In this document: piece by piece, positions 44,154 through 52,852 of the stretch
How the letters are laid out: each line of letters starts with the position of its first letter
How positions within the stretch are numbered: position 1 is the first letter of the stretch
Source of the DNA: JAEZPW01 sp035629075
GTDB lineage: Bacteria; Acidobacteriota; Terriglobia; Terriglobales; Acidobacteriaceae
Assembly: GCA_035629075.1 (NCBI GenBank)
Contig: DASPIK010000086.1
Coordinates: 66,940 to 130,939, forward strand
DNA length: 64,000 nucleotides
Reading direction: 5' to 3'
The notes under the pieces: model-generated
Told to the model about the DNA's origin: nothing
The model's input: only the letters and a program-made list of their open reading frames with translations
Databases searched by the model: none
Program-made: the position numbers and the translations under genes

Positions 44154-45061
44154 AACGTGTCGCAACGGCTGTTGCACTCATACCTATAGTTCTGGTCCTG
44201 ATCCTGCGTGCACCGCAACCGCTGCTTGCTGCAGTGGTTGCGGCAGTCGCAGTGCTTACTGTCCGCGAAATGCTTCAGTTGAGCGAGCGTTACGGCGTGC
44301 AGCCACTGCGCTGGCCAACTTATGCACTCGTCGTGCTGGTGTTCGCTGCGGTTGCTGTCGGACGCGGTACGCCATCCACCCAAGAGATAGCCATACTGCT
44401 CGGGACGGGCGTACTGTGCGCGTTTGCGCCCTTCGTGTTCGCCACCTTTGCAATGCCGCGACAGGATCTGCGAACCGCGTTCCCGGCTGGTGCAGTGAGT
44501 GTATTCGCCCTCACCTCGGTCGCCTTACCGCTTGCGTTCCTCGTGCAATTGCGCGGAATGTGGGTGGCGGCAGTGCCGGGCACCATCTGGATACTGTACC
44601 TGCTCGCAATCGTCTGGTCCGGCGACACATTTGCAATGTACGCGGGCAAGGCATTTGGCCGGCACAAGATGTCTCCGCGAATCTCTCCGGGCAAGACATG
44701 GGAGGGCGCTGCGGCATCGCTGATTGGCAGCGTTGCGGTTGGTACATTCGTGTACTCGAAGGCTTACGCGATCAGCACCGGGCTGGAGCGCATAAGTCTT
44801 ATCGATCCCGACCAGGCGTATCGAAACGTGTTCGAACCTACAAATCTCGCGCCAATCATCCTGCTCAGCGCGTTCATCAATATCGCAGCGCAACTCGGCG
44901 ACCTAGTCGAGTCGCTGATTAAGCGGGGAGCGGGCGTGAAAGACTCCGGTTCGTTACTCCCGGGTCATGGCGGGATGTACGATCGCATCGATGCCTTGCT
45001 ATTCGCCGCGCCGGTATTGTGGGTATACGCCGTGCTGCACGTGCTTTACGCAGGTAACTGA
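44150..45061 (+). CDS. cdsA: Phosphatidate cytidylyltransferase
   Basis: CdsA makes CDP-diacylglycerol, the branch point for membrane phospholipids. The 303-residue integral membrane protein has about eight hydrophobic helices. The Cds signature is in the C-terminal third: LGDLVESLIKRGAGVKDSG, then GHGGMYDRIDALLFAAPV, with the paired Asp residues that bind metal. The central segment has GKAFGRHKMSPRISPGKTWEGA. It begins inside the uppS stop codon, as in many bacteria, and precedes dxr by 49 bases. Confidence 0.95.
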   Translation: MKRVATAVALIPIVLVLILRAPQPLLAAVVAAVAVLTVREMLQLSERYGVQPLRWPTYALVVLVFAAVAVGRGTPSTQEIAILLGTGVLCAFAPFVFATFAMPRQDLRTAFPAGAVSVFALTSVALPLAFLVQLRGMWVAAVPGTIWILYLLAIVWSGDTFAMYAGKAFGRHKMSPRISPGKTWEGAAASLIGSVAVGTFVYSKAYAISTGLERISLIDPDQAYRNVFEPTNLAPIILLSAFINIAAQLGDLVESLIKRGAGVKDSGSLLPGHGGMYDRIDALLFAAPVLWVYAVLHVLYAGN

Positions 45062-45109
45062 CTTTCGCGAGGTACTCGCATTACCTGCGCGATACAATGA
45101 AGCCGACTC

Positions 45110-46294
45110 ATGAAGAACATTGCTATCCTCGGCTCCACTGGCTCCATTGGCCGCAGCACCCTGAGTGTTGTCGATTCATTCCCGGACCGCTTTCGGGTCG
45201 TATCGCTCGCAGCGGGGAACAATCTTGATGCCGTCTTCGAGCAGGCTTTTAAATGGAAGCCCCTCGTAGTTTCGGTTGCCAAGGAAGAAAATTCCCACGA
45301 GCTTCGAACCAGGCTGGAGCACGCCGGACTGGGAGACATTGAGGTCCTGAGCGGAGCGGAAGGCAGTGTTCGTGTAGCTACTCATCCGCAGGTGGATTTC
45401 GTTGTTAGTGCCATCGTGGGCGTCGCAGGACTTGAAGCCACCTACGAAGCCGTGAAGGCTGGTAAGAGCATCGGTTTGGCTAATAAGGAATGCCTTGTGG
45501 CAGCCGGCGAACTCATCACCGCCGAAGCCCGCCGCCACGGCAAACCCCTGTTGCCGATCGATAGCGAACACAATGCTGTGCATCAATGCATGCGCGGTGG
45601 CATTTCAGCAGAAGTCGACCGTGTGTGGTTGACGGCCTCAGGAGGCCCGTTTCGTAACACCCCTCTTGCCGACTTTGAGAACATCACGGTGGAGCAGGCT
45701 TTAAACCATCCAACGTGGAAGATGGGCAAACGGATCACGATCGATTCCGCGACAATGATGAACAAGGGCTTTGAGGTAATCGAGGCTTGTCGTCTGTTCG
45801 ATGTTCCCCCAAGCCGGGTCGAAGTCGTGGTGCATCCCCAGTCGACGATTCATTCTATGGTCGAATTTGTGGACGGCAGCATACTTGCACAGCTCTCGGT
45901 AACAGACATGAGACTGCCCATTCTGTATGCGCTGACGTGGCCCGACCGTATTCCTTCAGACCTGAGGTTCTCGATATCTAACCTCCGACATCTGGACTTC
46001 TGCCCTCCAGATATGGAAAAGTTTCCATGTCTTCGGCTTGCTTACGAGTCGGCCGAGGCGGGCGGGGCCAAGACCATCGCCCTCAACGCGGCGGACGAGG
46101 TGGCAGTCGCAGCCTTTCTCGACCAGAAAATCGGATTTCAGGACATACCTCGAGTGATTGGCTCGGTAGTTAAAGAAACTGAGGCGATCAAACCTGAATC
46201 TATAAAGAGGGTATTGGCTCTGGATTCCGAAGCTCGATTGAGAGCAGCGGAAGCCGTTCTAAACCTGTCACGCAGTGCTGTCTCGCACCGGTGA
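45110..46294 (+). CDS. dxr: 1-deoxy-D-xylulose 5-phosphate reductoisomerase
   Basis: Dxr (IspC) converts DXP to MEP with NADPH, the first committed step of the non-mevalonate isoprenoid pathway. The 394-residue product has the N-terminal NADPH loop ILGSTGSIGRSTL, LANKECLVAAGELI, the metal- and substrate-binding PIDSEHNAVHQC, and MNKGFEVIEA. It supplies precursors that uppS in the same cluster consumes. Its neighbours cdsA and rseP follow the order seen in many bacteria. Confidence 0.96.
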   Translation: MKNIAILGSTGSIGRSTLSVVDSFPDRFRVVSLAAGNNLDAVFEQAFKWKPLVVSVAKEENSHELRTRLEHAGLGDIEVLSGAEGSVRVATHPQVDFVVSAIVGVAGLEATYEAVKAGKSIGLANKECLVAAGELITAEARRHGKPLLPIDSEHNAVHQCMRGGISAEVDRVWLTASGGPFRNTPLADFENITVEQALNHPTWKMGKRITIDSATMMNKGFEVIEACRLFDVPPSRVEVVVHPQSTIHSMVEFVDGSILAQLSVTDMRLPILYALTWPDRIPSDLRFSISNLRHLDFCPPDMEKFPCLRLAYESAEAGGAKTIALNAADEVAVAAFLDQKIGFQDIPRVIGSVVKETEAIKPESIKRVLALDSEARLRAAEAVLNLSRSAVSHR

Positions 46295-46323
46295 TCATTA
46301 GCCCGGAGTAGATTAGGTTTTTC

Positions 46324-47661
46324 ATGCAAGCTTTCCTCACCAGTGTTATCGCCATGGCGGTTGTGCTCGGGATCATGATCGTGGTCCACGAGTTCGGCCA
46401 TTTTGCGGCTGCCAAGCTGCTGGGTGTCAGGGTCGACGTCTTTTCCGTCGGATTCGGCAAGCGTCTGTTCGGATGGCGACGCGGTGAAACCGACTACCGC
46501 CTTTCGGCGATTCCGCTCGGTGGTTACGTGAAGATGGCCGGCGAGAATCCGATGGACCAGCGGACAGGCGACCCGGCAGAGTTCATGGCGCACCCGCGTT
46601 GGCATCGGTTCATTATCGTCGCGGCTGGCCCATTCATGAACATTGCCCTAGCTGTGGGCCTGTTGACGGGTGTCTTCATGGTGCATTATGAGCACCCTGT
46701 TTACCTCGACCAACCCGCCGTAATCGGCTGGGTTCTTGAGGGTTCGCCTGCCGACAAGGCCGGCATTCAACCCGGTGACCGCATCGTCCGAATTGGAAAG
46801 TTCCAGAACCCGACGTGGGAGGACGTCCTCCCGGAAGTGGTTCTCAGCCCTAATCAGCCGGTCAACATGGCCGTGCAGCGCGGCAACCAGATCCTGGATA
46901 AGACCGTCGTTCCAACTCCAGTCGGCCGGGAGCAGTTCGGCAGCCCGGGGTGGCTGCCAGATCAGCCCAACACCATTACTGAACTGGATTCCGGCATGCC
47001 GGCGCAACAGGCGGGCCTGAAGAACGGTGACGTGATAGCCGCCGTCAACGGCATTCCCATGAAGTCCATGCCCGCGGTCGCTCGGTACATTCAGGAGAAC
47101 GGAGAAAAGCCGGTCGAGGTAACAGCCTTCCGCGACGGAAAGCAGCTCACGTTTACCGTGAAACCGATGCCGAGCGAAGTGGATGGTGAGAAGCGTTTTC
47201 GAATCGGCATTCGGTCCGATCCGCAAAAAGTTGTTAAGCTTCCTTTCACCAGAGCGTTTGCCAAGTCCATCGAGCAGAACAAGAGAAATTCGCTTCTGAT
47301 ACTCGAACTTGTGCAGAAGATGGTGCGCCGGCAGGTTTCGATGAAGCAAGTCGAAGGGCCAATCGGGATCGCTCGCGCCTCCGGAGAAGCCGCCCGGCAG
47401 CCGGGTTGGACGCCGCTGTTGCTGCTCATGGCTGCGATTAGTCTGAACCTCGGCATCTTTAACCTGTTCCCGATTCCGATACTTGACGGCGGAGTGATCT
47501 TGCTGCTGATCGTCGAGAGTGTGATGGGGCGAGACATCAGCCAGCCGATAAAGGAGCGCATTTACCAGGCCGCATTTGTCTTCCTGGTGCTGTTTGCCGT
47601 GATGGTTATCTACAACGACTTGGTCAAGACCATCCCCGGCCTGAGTCAGAGGCTACCGTAG
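46324..47661 (+). CDS. rseP: Site-2 intramembrane protease RseP
   Basis: RseP cuts anti-sigma factors within the membrane and clears signal-peptide remnants. The 445-residue membrane protein has the zinc motif HEFGH at residues 22-26 in the first helix and the second active-site motif NLFPIPILDGG near the C-terminus, where Asp is the third ligand. Two PDZ domains lie between helices in the periplasm (about 115-200, EGSPADKAGIQPGDRIV; and about 205-290, DSGMPAQQAGLKNGDVI). It starts 29 bases after dxr on the same strand. No anti-sigma gene is near. Confidence 0.95.
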   Translation: MQAFLTSVIAMAVVLGIMIVVHEFGHFAAAKLLGVRVDVFSVGFGKRLFGWRRGETDYRLSAIPLGGYVKMAGENPMDQRTGDPAEFMAHPRWHRFIIVAAGPFMNIALAVGLLTGVFMVHYEHPVYLDQPAVIGWVLEGSPADKAGIQPGDRIVRIGKFQNPTWEDVLPEVVLSPNQPVNMAVQRGNQILDKTVVPTPVGREQFGSPGWLPDQPNTITELDSGMPAQQAGLKNGDVIAAVNGIPMKSMPAVARYIQENGEKPVEVTAFRDGKQLTFTVKPMPSEVDGEKRFRIGIRSDPQKVVKLPFTRAFAKSIEQNKRNSLLILELVQKMVRRQVSMKQVEGPIGIARASGEAARQPGWTPLLLLMAAISLNLGIFNLFPIPILDGGVILLLIVESVMGRDISQPIKERIYQAAFVFLVLFAVMVIYNDLVKTIPGLSQRLP

Positions 47662-47690
47662 GTTCAACGAGGGCGCCTTGCCCTTCCGAA

Positions 47691-47791
47691 ATTTGCCGCG
47701 GACGTGCAGCTATCCTCGCACGTGTCCGCGGCAAATGCATGTTTGCCGCGTGCTAGACTACTTTGTTCTCCGCGTTGCTGGTGATACGCGG
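47691..47791 (+). promoter_or_regulatory. Competing hairpins in the leader between rseP and ispG
   Basis: ATTTGCCGCGGACGTGC (47691-47707) pairs with 47718-47736, with a two-base bulge. The right arm can instead pair with a third copy of TTTGCCGCG at 47742-47750, giving a perfect 9-bp stem around TGCATG. The two stems share bases, so they exclude each other. A further CCGCG/CGCGG pair lies at 47770-47791, just before the ribosome binding site of ispG. No T-run follows the first stem. This could be a regulatory leader or a processing site; it is only read by eye. Confidence 0.5.
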
Positions 47792-47802
47792 CAGGCTTTC
47801 AC

Positions 47803-49047
47803 ATGGCAGAGATTGAGCGTAGAAACTCGGTTCCCGTTCGCATCGGTAACGTCGTCATTGGCGGGAACGCCCCCGTTGTTGTCCAATCGATGACAAACAC
47901 GGATACCGCTGACGCGGCATCCACGGTGAAGCAGGTTGCCGCACTGGCGCGCGCGGGGTCGGAACTCGTTCGAGTGACCGTGAACAACGACGCGGCGGCG
48001 GAAGCTCTTCCGCAGATCGTGGATGAACTCGCGGTACAGGGTATCACTGTTCCAATCATCGGGGACTTTCACTACAACGGACACATTTTGCTTAAGAAGT
48101 ACCCCGCCTGCGCCCGCGCTCTAGCCAAATACCGCATCAACCCGGGCAACGTAAGTGTCGGGCGAAAAGACGATGAGAACTTCCGAACGATGATCGAGGT
48201 GGCAATCGAGAATGATAAGCCAGTTCGCATTGGCGTGAATTGGGGTTCTCTTGACCAGCAATTGCTAGCCCGCATGATGGACGAGAATGCCCGTCTCAGC
48301 CATCCGAAGGAAGCGCGGGACGTGATGATGGAGGCCATGGTCCAGAGCGCGCTGCGCTCGGCGGAGTTGGCTGAGAAGTACGGGTTGGGACGCGATCACA
48401 TAATCCTCAGCGCCAAAGTCAGCGGCGTACAGGACCTTATCGATGTCTATCGCGCGCTGGCATCTCGTTGCGACTACGCGCTTCACCTCGGGTTAACCGA
48501 GGCGGGGATGGGAGCAAAAGGTATCGTGGCTTCTACAGCCGGCCTCAGCGTTTTGCTACAGGAAGGTATTGGCGACACAATCCGCGTGTCGCTCACGCCT
48601 GCTCCCGGTGGCGATCGAACCGAAGAGGTTCTTGTCGCGCAACAAATCCTGCAGTCGATGGGGATGCGCAGTTTCATTCCGCAAGTCACCGCTTGCCCGG
48701 GTTGCGGACGCACCACCAGCACCTTCTTTCAGGAATTGGCCGAACAGATTCAGACCTACATTCACGAGAATATGCCGGTATGGCGCGAGAAATACTCCGG
48801 CGTGGAAGAAATGAAGGTTGCGGTGATGGGCTGCATTGTGAACGGCCCTGGAGAGTCGAAGCATGCCAACATCGGCATATCACTTCCCGGCACCTTCGAG
48901 GAACCGAAAGCGCCAGTGTTTGTCGACGGACGCCTGATGACCACGCTCAAGGGCGACCACATCGTCAGTGAGTTCATCACGATTCTGAATGACTATGTTG
49001 ACTCGCACTACGCGAAAGCGGAAGCGCCCGTCAACTCCATCTCGTAG
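47803..49047 (+). CDS. ispG: 4-hydroxy-3-methylbut-2-en-1-yl diphosphate synthase
   Basis: IspG (GcpE) reduces MEcPP to HMBPP in the isoprenoid pathway, using a [4Fe-4S] cluster. The 414-residue product has the cluster ligands CPGCGRTTS and MGCIVNGPGESKHANIGISLPG, with a third Cys in the latter. The N-terminal TIM barrel begins RIGNVVIGGNAPVVVQSMTNTDT. It shares the pathway with dxr in the same cluster. A leader with competing hairpins precedes it, and a terminator follows. Confidence 0.97.
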   Translation: MAEIERRNSVPVRIGNVVIGGNAPVVVQSMTNTDTADAASTVKQVAALARAGSELVRVTVNNDAAAEALPQIVDELAVQGITVPIIGDFHYNGHILLKKYPACARALAKYRINPGNVSVGRKDDENFRTMIEVAIENDKPVRIGVNWGSLDQQLLARMMDENARLSHPKEARDVMMEAMVQSALRSAELAEKYGLGRDHIILSAKVSGVQDLIDVYRALASRCDYALHLGLTEAGMGAKGIVASTAGLSVLLQEGIGDTIRVSLTPAPGGDRTEEVLVAQQILQSMGMRSFIPQVTACPGCGRTTSTFFQELAEQIQTYIHENMPVWREKYSGVEEMKVAVMGCIVNGPGESKHANIGISLPGTFEEPKAPVFVDGRLMTTLKGDHIVSEFITILNDYVDSHYAKAEAPVNSIS

Positions 49048-49066
49048 CCCATTTCAAGATCAAAGC

Positions 49067-49092
49067 AGACGGGGCAGCACCCCGTCTACTTT
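49067..49092 (+). terminator. Terminator after ispG
   Basis: AGACGGGG pairs with CCCCGTCT around CAGCA, with TTT after it, 20 bases after the ispG stop. It ends the isoprenoid cluster. Confidence 0.75.
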
Positions 49093-49145
49093 CGCCGCCG
49101 CTGTCAGATAAGGCGCCAGTCTCGCACGGTTCGCTTACTCGCCGC

Positions 49146-49256
49146 TCACATGCTCAACAGCGCAAAAGCAGCCCAAAACCAGATTGCGAATCCCGCGGAG
49201 TTGAGCGTAACGCGAATGTACGGATTGTCGATAATCCAGTTGTACTTCGCATCCAT
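49146..49256 (-). CDS. 36-residue membrane protein
   Basis: The minus-strand frame from ATG at 49256 to TGA at 49146-49148 encodes 36 residues: a short polar N-terminus (MDAKYNWIIDNPYIRVTL) and one hydrophobic helix (AGFAIWFWAAFALLSM). GAGGTGGC lies 6-10 bases before the ATG, a good ribosome binding site. The gene falls in an otherwise empty stretch between the ispG terminator and DUF72. It is too small for routine gene callers. Tryptophan and aromatic residues at the helix boundary fit a small membrane-bound peptide. No homologue is known to me. Confidence 0.5.
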   Translation of the reverse strand: MDAKYNWIIDNPYIRVTLNSAGFAIWFWAAFALLSM

Positions 49257-49439
49257 AACTTGCCACCTCAGCCTTTCTGCCCCATTCTGCTACGTTTGAC
49301 GTCCCTGTCGCCGGAACGTTATCGCCTCTGCCTTGCTGTTCCGCGGCCCGCTTTCCTTAGCGGGGACGTTCTGGGCTTCAGATACGGAGGGTGCGGCAAG
49401 TAAGTTCCATTATGTTTTGCAGATAAATAACGACGGCTG

Positions 49440-50390
49440 TTACGGACGGAGAGAAAACGTCTCGGACTGAACGATCTCGCGTAGGTCGGGATACTTCTGA
49501 ACAAGTGTTTCCGGCGCTTTTACCGGCTTGTTGGTGATCATATGCTTGAGTTCAAGCGCGTTCACAGCGGCTTTACCTTGAAAGTGATTGTTAGCCACAA
49601 CGAACGTTACGTCTGCTTTCTTGGCGACATTCTCGACCTTGCTTTTCCATCCTGCTAACTCTTTCGTCGTATAAAGGTAGTTATATCGATCTTCGCTCTT
49701 CTCGTGCTCGAACCACTGGTCGTAATTGCGTCCGTGAAGCCGAATGTATCCAATCTTCGAAGTTACGTGCTCGGTCGGCCGCAGCGATCTGCCGAGCTTC
49801 GGTTGATCGATGTTACAGAAGGCGACGCCCTTCTCCGCGAAGTAGCTGAGGATGTTTTCGTTACTCCAGCTATCGTGACGCACTTCTACCACGAGCGGGT
49901 ATTCCCGGAAGCGCTGTAGCATGGTTTCGAGATAGTCGCGGTTTTCGTTCGTGTTCTTGAACGACACCGGGAACTGCGCGAGCAAGGCACCTAGTCGCCC
50001 TTCGGCAGCTATAGAATCCAACCCAGCTTTCGCAAGTGACTCATCCTCAGCGGTCGCCCTGATTGTTTCCGCCGAAGTCGATTGCAGAACAGCGATCGGC
50101 GAGTGAGTGAAAGCCTTGTTGAGCTTCGCCGTAAAAACAAAACGCGGGTTGACCGTGGCAGCCTTTCGACACCATAACTTTCCCCACTCCGGTCGAATAT
50201 GCCCGTAGAACGAGGTGTTGATTTCGATAAGGTCGAAGTATTGCGCGAGATATTCAACCGGGTGCTGCTGCCTCTTCAACTGTGCCGGATAGACGATACC
50301 TTCCCAGTCTTTGTAGGACCAACCAGCCGTACCAATGAGCACATGGTCGGCGATGTCGGTCATATCGAAAGATTGAGTTGCCAAACTCAC
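49440..50390 (-). CDS. DUF72 family protein (YecE-like)
   Basis: The 316-residue protein has the DUF72 marks: LIGTAGWSYKDWEGIVYP at the N-terminus, YFDLIEINTSFYG, then LLAQFPVSFK and a VVEVRHDSW strand, ending near YIRLHGRNYD. The fold is a TIM barrel related to xylose-isomerase-like enzymes, but the reaction is not known. The start is a GTG at 50390 with GGAG 7 bases upstream; an ATG at 50363 is the alternative. It lies 15 bases after the CAP-domain gene on the same strand and may be co-transcribed. Confidence 0.92.
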   Translation of the reverse strand: MSLATQSFDMTDIADHVLIGTAGWSYKDWEGIVYPAQLKRQQHPVEYLAQYFDLIEINTSFYGHIRPEWGKLWCRKAATVNPRFVFTAKLNKAFTHSPIAVLQSTSAETIRATAEDESLAKAGLDSIAAEGRLGALLAQFPVSFKNTNENRDYLETMLQRFREYPLVVEVRHDSWSNENILSYFAEKGVAFCNIDQPKLGRSLRPTEHVTSKIGYIRLHGRNYDQWFEHEKSEDRYNYLYTTKELAGWKSKVENVAKKADVTFVVANNHFQGKAAVNALELKHMITNKPVKAPETLVQKYPDLREIVQSETFSLRP

Positions 50391-50405
50391 GGTGCACTCC
50401 GAAGA

Positions 50406-51272
50406 CTACATTCCTTCCTTTGACGACTTCGCGAAAAATGTCATCACTGCCCAGTACACGCCGCTCGGATACGTCGGTGTCCGTTCAAAACACACCCCCA
50501 CCGCATAGCTTCCAAGTTCGTCACTGGTGCGAAAACGTGTGACATTGTCGGGAAGCTTTTCCGGTTCGGTCAAAGTGAACGCCACTACGTAACGCGCATT
50601 GCCTTTCACGCTGCAAGCGTTGAGTTCATCGTTGTGCGCCATCGAGCAAGCCTCATCACGCAGAGACGCAATTGCTCTGCGGACGAGCGACGTCTGGCCA
50701 GCTTGCCGCCTCAATCTATCGAAGTTCCGCGCGATTTCATCCTCGACCTCTGACGCACTGGATTCCGGCAGACGATGCGCGAAGTTCTGGACGACGTAGT
50801 AGTAGCCATCGTGCTTGACGGCGGCAATGCCCACCGCATTGTAATCAGGACTGAGGATGTTGGCCCGATGAGGAGGAGAGTGCATCAAGCCGATATGCAC
50901 GCCTTCAATTTCCGCATCATAGGCGACGTTTTCAGCGGAGCGGTCCAACCTCACCGAGGTTTTTGCCAGCCGCTGCCGAAGGGACGGTTCTCCCGAGAAT
51001 TGGTGAGAGAGCTGCTTCTTCTCTGCCATCAAATGCGCGTGTCCCAATGCAGCCTGCGCCAGTCGAGCGTCCCACTCCAGCGGTGCGCGACCCTGTTTCG
51101 CACGCTCCTGATTCAACAGGCGGAAGAGGTCCCGCGCGCCGCTCTCGTCCGGTTTACCAGCTGGATTTGCAGCCACACCGACGGAAGCAGCAGCGACGCA
51201 GAAGATCACCAGGGCCACGGCAGTCCGTGAAGCAAGCGCAAAAAGATTGCGATGTATCGGAATTTTCCTCAC
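50406..51272 (-). CDS. Exported CAP (SCP/PR-1-like) domain protein
   Basis: The 288-residue product has a signal peptide (ALASRTAVALVIFCVAAASVGVAA) and a CAP domain at about residues 45-170: LNQERAKQGRAPLEWDARLAQAALGHAHLM, RSAENVAYD and HSPPHRANILSPDYNAVGIA, with the usual His and Glu residues. The C-terminal 110 residues are a separate region of unknown role with conserved Cys residues (EACSMAHNDELNACSVKG). Bacterial CAP proteins are secreted and of unsettled function. It starts with GTG at 51272, is divergent from rmuC with 82 bases between, and precedes DUF72. Confidence 0.85.
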   Translation of the reverse strand: MRKIPIHRNLFALASRTAVALVIFCVAAASVGVAANPAGKPDESGARDLFRLLNQERAKQGRAPLEWDARLAQAALGHAHLMAEKKQLSHQFSGEPSLRQRLAKTSVRLDRSAENVAYDAEIEGVHIGLMHSPPHRANILSPDYNAVGIAAVKHDGYYYVVQNFAHRLPESSASEVEDEIARNFDRLRRQAGQTSLVRRAIASLRDEACSMAHNDELNACSVKGNARYVVAFTLTEPEKLPDNVTRFRTSDELGSYAVGVCFERTPTYPSGVYWAVMTFFAKSSKEGM

Positions 51273-51354
51273 CTTTATTCAGATGTAAGACAAAACACTA
51301 CTTTTGTTTGCCGCCGTGAGACTCTAAACTTTTCTGCCGACGGAGAATAGCACA

Positions 51355-52779
51355 ATGATAGTAGCCATAGTGGCCGGTCTTTTCGGCTTGATAATCGGCG
51401 GCCTAATAGCCTGGCTCGTATCGCGTTCCGGATCAGCGGCGTTGCAAGAACGCGTATTGCAGGCAGAACAACAGCTTACCGCAACACGCGCTGCCGTTGC
51501 TGCAGCCGAAGCTGCGACCGCACGGCAGCTCGATCTTAACTCCAAGCTGCAGGCCGAGACTGCCGGGCTTCGCTCCACGTTGGAGCACGAGCGCAAAGCG
51601 GCGGAGGAGAAGCTTGCGCTCGTGACTCGGGCCAGTGAGGAGTTGAAGAACTCGTTCCAGGCACTCGCTGCCGAAGCTCTCAAAAGTAACAACCAGTCGT
51701 TCTTAGCGCTTGCAACGCAGAACCTCAAAACTTTTCAGCAACAAGCGCAGGGTGATCTCGAGCAACGGCAGAAAGCGGTCGAGAACCTTGTCGCGCCCTT
51801 GAAGGAGTCGCTCGGCAAGGTCGATCAGCAGATCCAGCAGATGGAGAAGGCGCGCAGCGAGGCTTATGGAGGTCTCGTACAGCAAGTTCGATCGCTGATC
51901 ACGTCTCAGGAGAAGCTCCAGGCCGAAACCGGCAACCTGGTCAAGGCATTGCGGACGCCCAACGTGCGCGGGCGATGGGGTGAGATCCAGTTACGCCGCG
52001 TGGTCGAGATCGCCGGAATGATCAACTACTGCGACTTCGAGGAGCAAGCAAGCGTCTCGACCATCGATGGCCGCCTGCGGCCCGATCTTGTCGTGCACCT
52101 GCCCGGTGGCAAGCACGTCATCGTCGATGCCAAGACGCCTCTCTCTGCCTATCTGGAAGCCTGCGAGACACAAGACGAAGCTGTACGCACAGCCCTGCTG
52201 AAGAAGCATGCGGACCAGGTGGCCGGCCATATGGCGAACCTAAGCTGCAAGGCATATTGGGATCAGTTCCAGCCTGCGCCGGAATTTGTGGTGATGTTCT
52301 TGCCCGGCGAGACGTTCTTCAGCGCCGCCCTGGAACAGAATCCCGGACTCATCGAACAGGGCGTGAACCAACGCGTGATTCCGGCGTCACCGACAACGTT
52401 AATCGCGTTGCTCCGCGCGGTGGCGTACGGTTGGCAGCAGGAGACCATCGCACAGAACGCGCAGAAAATCGCGAACCTCGGCCGTGATTTGTACGACAGA
52501 CTGTGTAAACTCGCCAATCATATGGAAGGTCTGGGCAAGAATCTCGATCGCGCCGTCGAACACTTCAACAAAGCTGTCGGTACGATGGAAAGTCGCGTCT
52601 TCGCTCCCGCCCGTAAGTTCGCAGATTTGGGAACGGCGGCAAAAGAAGAACTGCCGGAGGTATCGCAGATCGAGAAGACTGCGCGTCGACTCCAATCGTC
52701 AGACTGGGACCACAGCGACGACACCAGCCGTTCCGAGAACGAGCCTTTGACTCTAGCGGCTTCGAGCAGCAACGATTGA
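51355..52779 (+). CDS. rmuC: DNA recombination protein RmuC
   Basis: RmuC is linked to the repair of inverted repeats and replication intermediates. The 474-residue product has an N-terminal membrane-anchor helix (VAIVAGLFGLIIGGLIAWLVS), a coiled coil of about residues 30-190, and the nuclease-like RmuC domain: RGRWGEIQLRRVVEIAGM, PGGKHVIVDAKTPLSAY and EFVVMFLPGETFFSAAL. IVDAK supplies the PD-(D/E)XK core. The C-terminal tail is polar. A good terminator follows. Confidence 0.95.
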   Translation: MIVAIVAGLFGLIIGGLIAWLVSRSGSAALQERVLQAEQQLTATRAAVAAAEAATARQLDLNSKLQAETAGLRSTLEHERKAAEEKLALVTRASEELKNSFQALAAEALKSNNQSFLALATQNLKTFQQQAQGDLEQRQKAVENLVAPLKESLGKVDQQIQQMEKARSEAYGGLVQQVRSLITSQEKLQAETGNLVKALRTPNVRGRWGEIQLRRVVEIAGMINYCDFEEQASVSTIDGRLRPDLVVHLPGGKHVIVDAKTPLSAYLEACETQDEAVRTALLKKHADQVAGHMANLSCKAYWDQFQPAPEFVVMFLPGETFFSAALEQNPGLIEQGVNQRVIPASPTTLIALLRAVAYGWQQETIAQNAQKIANLGRDLYDRLCKLANHMEGLGKNLDRAVEHFNKAVGTMESRVFAPARKFADLGTAAKEELPEVSQIEKTARRLQSSDWDHSDDTSRSENEPLTLAASSSND

Positions 52780-52802
52780 CCGAGTCTCTTTGCACGAAGC
52801 AA

Positions 52803-52832
52803 GACCCGAGCCTCGCTCGGGTCATCTTTTTC
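52803..52832. terminator. Terminator after rmuC, shared with the convergent small gene
   Basis: GACCCGAGC pairs with GCTCGGGTC around a CTC loop, with a long T-run on the plus strand. It also sits just after the reconstructed end (52853) of the frameshifted minus-strand gene, which supports that end over the later one at 52822. Confidence 0.9.
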
Positions 52833-52852
52833 GGTGTTGAAGCGGTCCGATG

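Noticed and set aside
45340..45365. Repeat-like string CCTGAGCGGAGCGG inside dxr
   Set aside because: It encodes residues (LSGAEGS) that fit the usual Dxr sequence at that place, so it is a chance match to the dispersed repeat.
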